This document shows positions 6,688 through 13,806 of a stretch of 17,224 nt of DNA, one piece after another (the stretch's first letter is position 1; each line of letters starts with the position of its first letter). Source of the DNA: Bacteroidales bacterium (GTDB lineage Bacteria > Bacteroidota > Bacteroidia > Bacteroidales > UBA932). The stretch spans positions 1-17,224 of the forward strand of contig JAFWPT010000350.1 of NCBI GenBank assembly GCA_017509375.1, given 5' to 3'. The notes under the pieces are model-generated. The model saw only the letters and a program-made list of their open reading frames with translations. It had not been told where the DNA came from and ran no database searches. Position numbers and translations under genes: made by a program.

Positions 6688-7337
6688 TGAACTGGTTCCG
6701 TCATATCGTTTTTGCTGTGCTGCTGACGCTTTTGCTGTGCTCCTGCGGCGGGCGTCCCCGTATTATTCCGCGCAGTACTATGACGGATATCTATGCTGAA
6801 ATGCTGCTTGCTGACCAATGGCTGGCCGATCACCCTTCGCATCGCAAGGACTTGGACACGTTGTTGTTTTACGACCCTATTTTCCGCCGCTATGGTTACA
6901 CTTTTGAAGATTATGACGCTTCAGTGCAGCACTACCTCAAAGATCCGGAGAAGTTTTCAAGGGTGTTCAGGGACGCAACTGCAATGCTGAGGAAGCGCAG
7001 CGCTCATTATCAGAAGAAAGCTGACGAGTTGCAGAGAATAAAGGACTTCAACGCCGGAATCAAGGGCTTTACGCTCAAGCGTTTTGACCGTGATACGTTT
7101 TTGTGGCGTACTCCCCACAAAGATTCCCTGATCAGGGCGGCATTTATTCGGGATTCTGTTATCAGGGATTCCATTATCAGGGACTCTATTATCAGGGATT
7201 CCCTGGTGCGGGATTCAATTCTCCGCGATTCCCTGCGACTGGATTCCCTGCGGCTTCACAGGGGCAAGAAAAGTTTCCATACGAAGAAAGCCAGACAGTT
7301 GCCACAGGTGAAGGATGTTGAAACAATAACCAATTAA
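6687..7337 (+). CDS. DUF4296 lipoprotein with C-terminal RDSxI repeats
   Basis: A 216-residue lipoprotein: signal peptide 1-20 ending LLLCSC (Cys20), so probably membrane-anchored. Residues about 25-110 fit the DUF4296 family of Bacteroidetes (RIIPRSTMTDIYAEMLLADQ, then FYDPIFRRYGYTFEDYDASV); the function of the family is unknown. Residues 155-190 form a run of pentapeptides RDSVI, RDSII, RDSII, RDSLV, RDSIL, then RDSLRL and DSLRL, encoded by a 15-bp tandem repeat. This charged, amphipathic run could form a helix or coiled coil. It is followed by a short basic tail (HRGKKSFHTKKARQ). It starts within the pheT stop codon (TAATG), so it is translated from the same message, and deoC follows 11 bases later. 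Confidence 0.85.
   Translation: MNWFRHIVFAVLLTLLLCSCGGRPRIIPRSTMTDIYAEMLLADQWLADHPSHRKDLDTLLFYDPIFRRYGYTFEDYDASVQHYLKDPEKFSRVFRDATAMLRKRSAHYQKKADELQRIKDFNAGIKGFTLKRFDRDTFLWRTPHKDSLIRAAFIRDSVIRDSIIRDSIIRDSLVRDSILRDSLRLDSLRLHRGKKSFHTKKARQLPQVKDVETITN
7149..7253 (+). repeat. 15-bp in-frame tandem repeat inside the DUF4296 gene
   Basis: About seven units of the type GGGATTCCATTATCA, coding the pentapeptide RDSII and its variants. The first four are nearly identical; later ones drift (CGCGATTCCCTGCGA, CTGGATTCCCTGCGG). Unit number could vary between strains without breaking the frame. Confidence 0.85.
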
Positions 7338-7348
7338 TTACAGATATT

Positions 7349-8239
7349 ATGAATTATCTCGAAAAATACGGGTACACCCCGGACGAAGAGAAGATTGCCT
7401 CCGCTCTTCAGGCTATAGCCAGGCAGAAGGATGAGCCGGCCCCCGTTGAGGCTCTCAAATTGTGCTTCTCGATTATGGACCTTACCACTCTTTCCCCTAA
7501 CGACACGGTAGCGTCTGTAAGCAAACTGGTAGAAAAGGTCAACAATCTGCCCGAAGCTTTCCCGGGATATCCCGCTCCCGCATCCATTTGCGTGTATCCC
7601 AATTTCGCATCCACCGTACGCTCCCTCAAGAAGGATTCCGAGGTTCATGTCACTACGGTTGCGAGTTGCTTCCCTTCCGCGCAGAGTTTCCTCGAAGTTA
7701 AGGTAAGGGAGTGTGAACTGGCCGTAGAGAATGGTGCCGATGAAATAGATATAGTGCTGGCCCTCAATGCTTTCCTTGCCGGGGACAAGGCCCGCGCCTT
7801 CGAAGAGATAGTGGCCATGAAGAACGCAATCAACAAAGCTGCGGTTGCCCAGAACCGCGATGTGGTGCTCAAGGTGATACTTGAGACCGGTTTGCTTGTT
7901 TCTGCGGAGAATATTGCCGAGGCTTCATTCCTGGCAATGGAGGCCGGGGCCGATTTTATCAAGACTTCAACCGGAAAAGTGGATGTGAATGCCACTCCTC
8001 TTGCCGCTTTCGTAATGTGCGAGGCTATCCGCCGCTATTATGAAGTCAGCGGACGCCGTGTAGGGTTCAAGGCCGCCGGGGGCATCTCCAACGCTCAAGA
8101 TGCTATGTGCTACTATCGCATCGTTTCCGGTATTCTCGGAGAGGCTTGGCTCAACAGAAAGTATTTCCGTTACGGCGTCAGCCGCCTCGGCAACAGTCTC
8201 ATCAGCGCGATTGCAGGCGAAACTGTAAAGTACTTCTAA
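7349..8239 (+). CDS. deoC: Deoxyribose-phosphate aldolase
   Basis: Cytoplasmic class I aldolase that splits 2-deoxyribose 5-phosphate into acetaldehyde and glyceraldehyde 3-phosphate in deoxynucleoside breakdown. The catalytic set is present: Asp134 in DEIDIV, Lys175 in KVILET, the Schiff-base Lys205 in KTSTG, and Lys241 in KAAGGI, which ends the TIM barrel. DLTTL (44-48) is the usual N-terminal strand motif. At 296 residues it is longer than the roughly 220-260-residue forms, mainly through an N-terminal extension, as in other Bacteroidetes DeoC proteins. It is the last gene of the ftsY operon, 11 bases after the DUF4296 gene and directly before two terminators. The start has no Shine-Dalgarno sequence. 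Confidence 0.95.
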   Translation: MNYLEKYGYTPDEEKIASALQAIARQKDEPAPVEALKLCFSIMDLTTLSPNDTVASVSKLVEKVNNLPEAFPGYPAPASICVYPNFASTVRSLKKDSEVHVTTVASCFPSAQSFLEVKVRECELAVENGADEIDIVLALNAFLAGDKARAFEEIVAMKNAINKAAVAQNRDVVLKVILETGLLVSAENIAEASFLAMEAGADFIKTSTGKVDVNATPLAAFVMCEAIRRYYEVSGRRVGFKAAGGISNAQDAMCYYRIVSGILGEAWLNRKYFRYGVSRLGNSLISAIAGETVKYF

Positions 8240-8257
8240 AAAACGGCCCGTTTTTTT
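8238..8257 (+). terminator. First terminator after deoC
   Basis: AAAAAACG (8238-8245) pairs with CGTTTTTT (8249-8256) around a GCC loop and is followed by another T. It overlaps the deoC stop codon and has the A-stem-T form of an intrinsic terminator. Confidence 0.65.
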
Positions 8258-8273
8258 AGTCTGAAATTTTCTC

Positions 8274-8308
8274 AAACCGGCCCCTGGATCAGATCAGGGG
8301 CCGGTTTT
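8274..8308. terminator. Strong second terminator after deoC
   Basis: A perfect 13-bp stem, AAACCGGCCCCTG (8274-8286) with CAGGGGCCGGTTT (8295-8307), around an 8-base loop, then a T. It insulates the ftsY operon from the next lipoprotein gene and could work in both directions. Confidence 0.85.
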
Positions 8309-8326
8309 GCAATTAAGCGTTGCAAT

Positions 8327-8359
8327 TCTGGAAAAAACCGGTAATAAGCCTCACCTTTG
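8327..8359 (+). promoter_or_regulatory. Candidate promoter of the 8385 lipoprotein gene
   Basis: CACCTTTG (8352-8359) matches six of the bases expected of TAnnTTTG (the first base is off), with TCTG 21 bases upstream as a poor -33 element. It lies between a strong terminator and the ATG 25 bases downstream, where a promoter is needed. Confidence 0.4.
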
Positions 8360-8384
8360 CAGCAGAACAAAAACAGATGATGCT

Positions 8385-10037
8385 ATGAAAAAGTTCATAT
8401 TTGCCATTCTTCTTGCCCTTGCACCGCTGCATGCATGCTCGGATAAAGAGGATTATCCCTGGAACAGGCCGGCGGCGGACGAGTACGAATTGACACACGG
8501 ACAAATCGTTCTGGGTGAGCAACTCAAAGACCCGTATTCGGTGGAGAACATGACCAAGGCGCTCTTGTCTGTGTATCCGGCAGCAGCCGGGCGCAGCCAT
8601 ATTGATCCCACCGATTATTACGTCCGTTTCCTCCCCAAGAACGAAGAACAGGTGCAGCAGCTCCTGGATATGGAATTACTCTTGCTGGATCATCCGCTGG
8701 ATTACAGAATCGTGAAAGACGGGGACTGGTATCACGATCCCGGGGTTCCGGAAAATGATGTAACCTGGCTCTACGGCGTAGTCCCGCTGGACTTTGAATT
8801 CCCGTCCAACATACGCTACGAGCGTCTGGAAGACTGTTATCTCTCCGAACACGACCCTCAGACCAAGTCTGACGGCATAGACTGGGCTGCAGTAGAAAGG
8901 GAGTCGTTCCGTTTGACCGGCAATGCAGCTATGCTTGGCTTAGGCACCAAGGCGGAAGATGATGCACCACGGGCGCCGGAGGGATACATTACCATATTGG
9001 ATCCGGACGATCCTGAAGGCACTGTAGGAGTGAAGGGGGTGCGCGTTTGTTGTAATTCATTCGTAAAGACGGCTGCTGCCTATACAGACGAAAACGGTCA
9101 CTACAAAATGAGCCGTACGTATTCGGGCGAATTGCGCTTCCGCCTCATGTTCAAGAACAGCAAAGGCTTCAGCCAGGGACTCAACCATCCTTTGCTGCCG
9201 GCTTCCGTATCGGCCCTTGGGAAATACCCTGCGGAAGGCTGTTCTGTGGAGATTGATAACGGCTCGGATTATCATTTGTTCGTGCGTTCGGTACTGAATA
9301 ATGCCGGATATGAGTACAGCCAGACTTGCGAGAAGAGTGCCGGAGCTATTCCCAAACCGCCTAAAGACTTGAGAATATGGGATTTGCCTCTATTTGCCGG
9401 CAGCTTCAACATAATGATGCATCATGGGGTTATAATCGATACGTTCTCTCCGCTGCACGATGTGCTCGGTCCGCTTGCTATGGTGGCCAGGTATGTGCAA
9501 CCTGACGTTTATTTCGGGATTGAAGGATGTGCTTCCTACAGTGATGCTTATGCCCGAGCTCTCCTGGCTTTCGTGCAGGCCGGTCATTTTGCCAGGGTGG
9601 GGAAGGATTGGTGGCATGAATATGTGCTGGGCGCCATTGGAGATGGCATAGTGCAGTCTGTTACAGATTTGCTTGCACCCGGAGACGCCGGAGATGGGAA
9701 GGAGGAGCCGGAAGAAGCAGGCGCAAAAAACAATGTGAAGAGCTGTGCGGCCGGCGGCAGCAGTACTTATGCAGAGATTGTACAAAATTATTCCAACTAC
9801 TGCCAGACGGTATTGTACCGCAGGCATTATCCGGGGTCTGACGCTTTGTTCGGAGACCGCCTGAATTCTCCTCAAATATTTCTGTATCTGGAAGAAAGAG
9901 GTCTTGGTCTGGAGCTGCTTGCTCCGCTGTTTACCTCGGACGTGACCGATATGGCCTTCCTGAAACAGAAGATGCTCAGCTACTATCCACAGTTTAAGAA
10001 TGTAATAATGGAAGCATTTGCACGATATGAATACTAA
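8385..10037 (+). CDS. Lipoprotein of unknown function with a central Ig-like (carboxypeptidase-regulatory-like) region
   Basis: A 550-residue protein starting MKKFIFAILLALAPLHAC; Cys18 is the likely lipid-anchored residue. The frame is open 78 bases further upstream, but that would bury the signal peptide and run into the terminator, so the ATG at 8385 is preferred. Residues about 195-260 (GVKGVRVCC, then AAYTDENGHYKMS and LRFRLMF) look like the small beta-sandwich with a D-E-N-G-x-Y turn found in carboxypeptidase-regulatory-like domains. Residues 330-420 are hydrophobic and His-rich (MMHHGVIID) but show no HExxH or other catalytic motif. Residues 432-460 are a low-complexity acidic linker. 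The tail (about 485-550) is mostly helical in character. It is followed after 4 bases by the DUF3575 gene. Probably exported to the cell surface; function not recognised. Confidence 0.75.
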   Translation: MKKFIFAILLALAPLHACSDKEDYPWNRPAADEYELTHGQIVLGEQLKDPYSVENMTKALLSVYPAAAGRSHIDPTDYYVRFLPKNEEQVQQLLDMELLLLDHPLDYRIVKDGDWYHDPGVPENDVTWLYGVVPLDFEFPSNIRYERLEDCYLSEHDPQTKSDGIDWAAVERESFRLTGNAAMLGLGTKAEDDAPRAPEGYITILDPDDPEGTVGVKGVRVCCNSFVKTAAAYTDENGHYKMSRTYSGELRFRLMFKNSKGFSQGLNHPLLPASVSALGKYPAEGCSVEIDNGSDYHLFVRSVLNNAGYEYSQTCEKSAGAIPKPPKDLRIWDLPLFAGSFNIMMHHGVIIDTFSPLHDVLGPLAMVARYVQPDVYFGIEGCASYSDAYARALLAFVQAGHFARVGKDWWHEYVLGAIGDGIVQSVTDLLAPGDAGDGKEEPEEAGAKNNVKSCAAGGSSTYAEIVQNYSNYCQTVLYRRHYPGSDALFGDRLNSPQIFLYLEERGLGLELLAPLFTSDVTDMAFLKQKMLSYYPQFKNVIMEAFARYEY

Positions 10038-10041
10038 TACT

Positions 10042-10590
10042 ATGAAAAACTTATTGTCGGCTGCCGCGGGATTGCTCCTGTGCTGTATGGTCTCAGCTCA
10101 GAATTATGCGCTAACTACTAATGTGCTGGACTATGTGAATTTGGGAACGTTGAATCTGGAAGCGTCCTGCGGTATTGCCCGGCGATGGACGCTCACGGCC
10201 GGGGTAAAGTACAATCCCTTTTCGTACGGGGAGGGCAGGGGTGAGTTTGCCGACCGCCAGCGCAGCCTGGACGCAGGCGCCAGATTCTGGCCTTGGCACA
10301 TCTACTCCGGCTGGTGGCTTGCGGGCAAGATGAAATGGCAGGAATACAATAAAGGAGGCTTCAAGTCGTTGCAGGCTACGGAAGGAGACCGTTTAGGCGG
10401 CTCTCTGGCAGCAGGTTACACCTTTATGCTGAATACTCATTTGAACCTCGATCTCGGTTTGGGACTATGGGGAGGATATGATAAGTATGTCGCTTATGAA
10501 TGTTTGAGGTGCGGAAAGATTGTAGGTGAGGGAGAAAAATTTTTCATACTTCCTAACGATATTCTTCTCACAATATCATACATTTTCTGA
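10042..10590 (+). CDS. DUF3575 family outer-membrane beta-barrel protein
   Basis: A 182-residue protein with a type I signal peptide ending MVSAQ (residue 20), followed by alternating strands and an aromatic C-terminus (ISYIF), as expected of a small outer-membrane barrel. The region LTTNVLDYVNLGTLNLEA, the aromatic centre (FWPWHIYSGWW) and the CLRCGK motif near residue 154 fit DUF3575, a Bacteroidales family often found beside fimbrial or surface-lipoprotein genes. An in-frame ATG at 10027 would give a five-residue extension and overlap the upstream gene; 10042 is chosen because it places MKNLLS at the start of the signal. Only 4 bases separate it from the preceding lipoprotein stop, so the two are one operon and may act together at the outer membrane. 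Confidence 0.82.
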   Translation: MKNLLSAAAGLLLCCMVSAQNYALTTNVLDYVNLGTLNLEASCGIARRWTLTAGVKYNPFSYGEGRGEFADRQRSLDAGARFWPWHIYSGWWLAGKMKWQEYNKGGFKSLQATEGDRLGGSLAAGYTFMLNTHLNLDLGLGLWGGYDKYVAYECLRCGKIVGEGEKFFILPNDILLTISYIF

Positions 10591-10598
10591 AAAAGTTG

Positions 10599-10606
10599 TA
10601 TATTTG
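10599..10606 (+). promoter_or_regulatory. -7 box of the tRNA-Leu promoter
   Basis: TATATTTG matches TAnnTTTG and lies 14 bases before the mature tRNA 5' end, a normal distance for a short leader. No clear TTTG is present at the usual upstream distance. Confidence 0.6.
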
Positions 10607-10620
10607 TAGCCCAAACCGAT

Positions 10621-10703
10621 GCGCGGGTGGCGAAATGGTAGACGCGCTAGTTTCAGGAGCTAGTGGGGTAAAACCTGTGTGAGTTCGAGTCTCATCTCGC
10701 GCA
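10621..10703 (+). tRNA. tRNA-Leu (anticodon CAG)
   Basis: An 83-nt tRNA with a long variable arm. The acceptor stem GCGCGGG (10621-10627) pairs with CTCGCGC (10696-10702) with one G-T, and the discriminator is A. The anticodon stem CTAGT/GCTAG closes the loop TTCAGGA, giving CAG, which reads CUG. The T arm is GTGAGTTCGAGTCTCAT. The 3' CCA is not encoded (the genome reads A, then CAA), so it must be added after transcription. A hairpin terminator starts two bases later, so it is transcribed alone. Confidence 0.95.
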
Positions 10704-10704
10704 C

Positions 10705-10740
10705 AAGAGCTGTCTTTTGAAGGCAGCTCTTTTTCTTTTA
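10705..10740 (+). terminator. Terminator of the tRNA-Leu transcript
   Basis: AAGAGCTGTCTT (10705-10716) pairs with AAGGCAGCTCTT (10720-10731), with one G-T pair, around a TTG loop. It runs into a T-rich tract through about 10739. Confidence 0.85.
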
Positions 10741-10818
10741 AAATGTCCCTTCCAATGCACTGTATGGCCTATTTGGCACTTTAAGAAAGCTCCTTCTATT
10801 GCGCCAAATGGACACGAA

Positions 10819-10872
10819 TTTTACACCAGTTTTACCCCTTTGGTGTAAAATTTTACACCTATGTTACACCAG
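10819..10872. repeat. Cluster of TTTTACACC repeats with an 18-bp perfect palindrome
   Basis: Direct copies begin at 10819 (TTTTACACCAG), 10830 (TTTTACCCCTT, imperfect), 10851 (TTTTACACCTA) and 10862 (TGTTACACCAG); neighbouring copies are spaced 11 bases. An inverted copy, TGGTGTAAAA, occupies 10841-10850. It pairs perfectly with 10819-10828 across a 12-base loop, or with the following copy to give the 18-bp palindrome GGTGTAAAATTTTACACC (10842-10859). It lies between the tRNA-Leu terminator and the 3' end of the minus-strand barrel gene. Confidence 0.9.
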
Positions 10873-10931
10873 AATTCCTTCAAAGCAGGGCCGGCAAACA
10901 GGCTGTCGTCGACACCCACGTTGAAGGAATT
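10873..10931. repeat. 11-bp perfect inverted repeat beside the TTTTACACC cluster
   Basis: AATTCCTTCAA (10873-10883) is the exact reverse complement of TTGAAGGAATT (10921-10931), with 37 bases between. It begins immediately after the last TTACACCAG copy. The frames across it on both strands are open for some distance but match nothing I recognise. Confidence 0.8.
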
Positions 10932-10995
10932 ATCGAATATCTGGAAATGCGCCGATAATAATGAATCAATCGTCCTCCAGATCTATGAAGACCTC

Positions 10996-11637
10996 TTAGA
11001 ACCGCCAGCCACAGCCAATCAGGAATCCCGTAGCCGCAGAACTGATATCCAGTTCCGCCATGCCGTAAATATGGTTCTTGCCGAAGTTGATACCGACAGG
11101 TGTAATATACGGAGTGGGAAGCCAGGAACCGGGCTTCTGAAGATATGAGACTCCGACTCCGAGCGCTGAATAAAGTCTCACCGACTCGCTTCTGTACCAC
11201 TTGAACCGTACGTCAGTCATTAGCGAATATGCCGGATATACTGCTGTCCAGCTGGATTCCGGTTTGCCCAAAAAGTCATACTCATTGTACTCCCTTACCG
11301 TACCATCAGCATTTGCCGTGCCAGCTGGGGTCTTTATCCCGTACTGGGACATGCTGTAAATGGCAGTAGAGTAATTGAATACAGCATTGAAATCCCACAT
11401 TTCAGAAATACAGAAGGTGTATCCGAGATTGACTGAGGGTATAGCAATCCTTTTGGAGTCTATACCACTCTCATGGCGAAGGTGGTGAGCATCGAATCCC
11501 AACTGGGCATGAAGTGGCGGAATGCCGGCCGATATCTCTATGGAGTGCCTGTGCTCAGGGTCAAAATGCTGAGCTCGCGCCATTGAACACACAGACAGAG
11601 CGGCAGCAACAGCAATAATCAAAATGATGTTTTTCAT
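10996..11637 (-). CDS. Outer-membrane beta-barrel protein
   Basis: A 213-residue protein with a type I signal peptide (MKNIILIIAVAAALSVCSMARAQ) followed by alternating hydrophobic/polar strands rich in Tyr and Trp and a C-terminal Phe (CGWRF), the pattern of a small outer-membrane barrel. Segments such as SVNLGYTFCISEMWDFNAVF, YSLMTDVRFKWYRSESVRLYSALGVGVSY and GINFGKNHIYGMAELDIS look like successive barrel strands with turns. No enzymatic motif is visible and I cannot assign a transport or structural role. It stands alone, convergent with tRNA-Leu and downstream of the sensor pair, with 236 bases separating it from the kinase stop. That gap holds a possible promoter and an operator-like inverted repeat. 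Confidence 0.78.
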   Translation of the reverse strand: MKNIILIIAVAAALSVCSMARAQHFDPEHRHSIEISAGIPPLHAQLGFDAHHLRHESGIDSKRIAIPSVNLGYTFCISEMWDFNAVFNYSTAIYSMSQYGIKTPAGTANADGTVREYNEYDFLGKPESSWTAVYPAYSLMTDVRFKWYRSESVRLYSALGVGVSYLQKPGSWLPTPYITPVGINFGKNHIYGMAELDISSAATGFLIGCGWRF

Positions 11638-11679
11638 AACTATTATCTATATTTCTTTCATATTCATAAATGCCAAATC

Positions 11680-11701
11680 CTTTGAATTCTTGCATTCAAA
11701 G
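11680..11701. promoter_or_regulatory. Operator-like inverted repeat upstream of the barrel gene
   Basis: CTTTGAAT (11680-11687) and ATTCAAAG (11694-11701) form a perfect 8-bp inverted repeat with a 6-base centre. It lies just downstream of a weak promoter-like pair read on the minus strand, AACATTTG (11707-11714) preceded by TTG at 20 bases, so it would cover the transcription start of the barrel gene. Confidence 0.4.
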
Positions 11702-11750
11702 TGCTGCAAATGTTATTTCATTTATTGCAAAGCACAAGTAATACTACGTG

Positions 11751-11813
11751 AACATGTCGATTCCGACCGTAAACACGTCATTTCCGATGATGAACACGAT
11801 ATTGTTGGGAATG
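11751..11813. repeat. Degenerate 21-bp repeat (three units)
   Basis: Three 21-base units begin AACATGTCGATTCCGA, AACACGTCATTTCCGA and AACACGATATTGTTGG, each introduced by TA or TG. The first two are clearly related; the third has drifted. They lie in the gap between the histidine kinase and the barrel gene. Confidence 0.5.
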
Positions 11814-11873
11814 AAATATGCTTTGAATAACCTGCTGGATGTCAAATCAATCGAATAACGTTGCCCACTCCCC

Positions 11874-13799
11874 CTATTGATACATAGGACTCTCCAGGGG
11901 AAATACCATGATGAACCTGCATCCGCGGTCATAGCTGCTGTCCAGCTCGAGGCTGCCGCCCAGAAGGATAACGTGCCGTTTTGTAAGCGGAAGACCCATG
12001 CCTAAGCCTTCTGAAAGGCTGTCAGACTTGTAAAAGGGTGTGAAGACGCTATTGTGGTACTCCGGCGGTATTCCTGGGCCGGTATCTTCAAAGATGTACT
12101 GGACTGAGTTATCGCAGGCCTTCACGCAAAGGCTGATGTTTTTGCCGTCGGAGTACTTGGCCGAATTGAACAATATTTCGCGTATGCTCCGCATGAGGTA
12201 TAGACGGTCGGTTTTGATGGTAAAAGAATCTGCAATTTCGGTCTCAAACTTTAAGGAGACATCCGGAAAATAACGGTTGACATATCCGACACACTCCCTG
12301 GCTACATCGTTGCAGGAAACGGCGGCTTGACCGAGGTGCTCCCTTTGATCACGGTATCCGCGGTCTGAATTGTCGTACAGCATAAGGGACATCCTGCGCA
12401 GAGTCATCGTGTGGTAGTCTATTACGCGGAGTAGCGCCTGCTTTTCTTCAACGGACATGCAGTCGCCGGCATCCCGAAGAAGCTGGGCAAAGCCCATGAT
12501 GAGATTCAGGGGCGTACGGATCTGGTGGGTCATGTTGGAGACGAACTCACGCCTGCGGCTGATGGCATCCTCCAAGGCGGAATTGGCTGTTTTTAGCTCT
12601 TCGTTGCGTTTTGCCGCTTCCTCAATGGCGCTGTTAAGCTCCTGGATGTGACGGCTGAGTGTCTCCTGCATTTCCGCAAAGCTGTTCTGCAGATTGCCTA
12701 CAACACTGTATTCGTTGCCACGTGCAATCTGGGTGGAATAGTCGCCATCGGCAATGCGTTCCGCCTGTTCCTCCAATAGTTTCACGGGGGCAAAGGCCTG
12801 TACCACGGCTCTCCGGCAGATGATATAGATGATGAAGAGGCCGATGGCGATGATAATCAGAATGCTGAAATGAAGGCGGTGGTACCCGTGCATTACATCA
12901 TGCTCCGGGCAAATGAGCGCAGCGCTCCAGTCCGTTCCGGGAACAGGTTTATAACAGATCAGGCACGGGACGGCCCCAACTTTAGCGCGCATATTCCCGC
13001 TGCGCCCTGCAGTCATTTCATAACCAAGGGCCAGTTTTTCCGGGTAGAAACGGCCGTTGGTGAGATCGAAGATGGTTTTATTGACAATCTTTGCTGTATC
13101 ACGGTGAACATAGAATCTGCCGTCATGCCCCAGGAATATGAAATAGCAATTAGAGTACGGCTTTATGGAAGACAGCGCTCTTGAAAAATCAGGCAGGGAT
13201 ATGTCTGTAGAGATTACGCCGAGAAGCCGGTTCTTCCTGTTGTACAAAGGGCGGGAGTAAGAGGCTGTCCTGCGATTGGCGGAAATTGATCCCGCAATGC
13301 TGTCGATGGAGGGATCCACCCATACGGCTTGTCCGGAAACTGCCGCCTTGCTGTACCAATCCTGCTCGGAGCAGTCGTATCCGTCTTCAACGGAGGTGAT
13401 GACGGCATCGCCTTTACGGACCGAATACGCGGTATAGTAGCTTCCGAGCCCGGGGAACATGTAAGGCCGGGCTGAAATGGCGCATCCGGAGACAAAAGCG
13501 CTTTTTTCCACAACCCTTTTGGAATAGGCTGTAAGGGAGTCCGGATAGAAATGGTCCTCCACCATAAGGGCGCTTAAATCCGTGACCGTTTCCACGGATC
13601 TGAGATAGCGCTCGGCCTGGGCAATAGCCGCATTCAGGGCCTCAGATGCATTGTTGATGGCGATGGATTGGAAATGACGCCAGGATATGCCCATGAAAAC
13701 GTAATTTATAAAGACAAATACCAAAAGCGCAACGAAGAACATATAGAGGCTGATCTTCGATGCAAGCGATTTCTTGATACGTCTTATAAGTCTGCCCAT
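11874..13799 (-). CDS. dCACHE-HAMP sensor histidine kinase
   Basis: A 641-residue inner-membrane sensor kinase. TM1 is about 16-36. A periplasmic double-CACHE-type ligand domain spans about 40-305 (EQDWYSKAAVSGQAVWVDP and LLGVISTDISLPDFSRAL are characteristic). TM2 is about 310-328, followed by HAMP (about 330-385) and a coiled coil (385-415). The DHp domain has SNMTHQIRTPL with phospho-acceptor His425. The ATPase domain has the N box REILFNSAKYS (Asn545), DTGPGIP (572-578), the F box VFTPFYKSD and GLGMGLPLTK (598-607). The residue after His425 is Gln rather than the usual Glu/Asp. No response regulator is encoded in the window. It starts 7 bases after the stop of the related sensor upstream, so the two share a transcript. 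Confidence 0.93.
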   Translation of the reverse strand: MGRLIRRIKKSLASKISLYMFFVALLVFVFINYVFMGISWRHFQSIAINNASEALNAAIAQAERYLRSVETVTDLSALMVEDHFYPDSLTAYSKRVVEKSAFVSGCAISARPYMFPGLGSYYTAYSVRKGDAVITSVEDGYDCSEQDWYSKAAVSGQAVWVDPSIDSIAGSISANRRTASYSRPLYNRKNRLLGVISTDISLPDFSRALSSIKPYSNCYFIFLGHDGRFYVHRDTAKIVNKTIFDLTNGRFYPEKLALGYEMTAGRSGNMRAKVGAVPCLICYKPVPGTDWSAALICPEHDVMHGYHRLHFSILIIIAIGLFIIYIICRRAVVQAFAPVKLLEEQAERIADGDYSTQIARGNEYSVVGNLQNSFAEMQETLSRHIQELNSAIEEAAKRNEELKTANSALEDAISRRREFVSNMTHQIRTPLNLIMGFAQLLRDAGDCMSVEEKQALLRVIDYHTMTLRRMSLMLYDNSDRGYRDQREHLGQAAVSCNDVARECVGYVNRYFPDVSLKFETEIADSFTIKTDRLYLMRSIREILFNSAKYSDGKNISLCVKACDNSVQYIFEDTGPGIPPEYHNSVFTPFYKSDSLSEGLGMGLPLTKRHVILLGGSLELDSSYDRGCRFIMVFPLESPMYQ

Positions 13800-13806
13800 G
13801 GCCGTC

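Noticed and set aside
8307..8384. Upstream in-frame start of the 550-residue lipoprotein
   Set aside because: It begins inside the terminator hairpin region and would place 26 residues before a clear lipoprotein signal peptide.
10621..10931. Integrated element at tRNA-Leu
   Set aside because: No integrase gene and no second copy of the tRNA 3' end were found in the window, so there is no attachment-site pair to support it. The repeat cluster is reported on its own.
10861..11148. Plus-strand open frame of 95 codons between tRNA-Leu and the barrel gene
   Set aside because: Its start lies inside the TTTTACACC repeat cluster and its second half is antisense to the barrel gene. The matching minus-strand frame over the inverted repeat is equally open, so neither is convincing.
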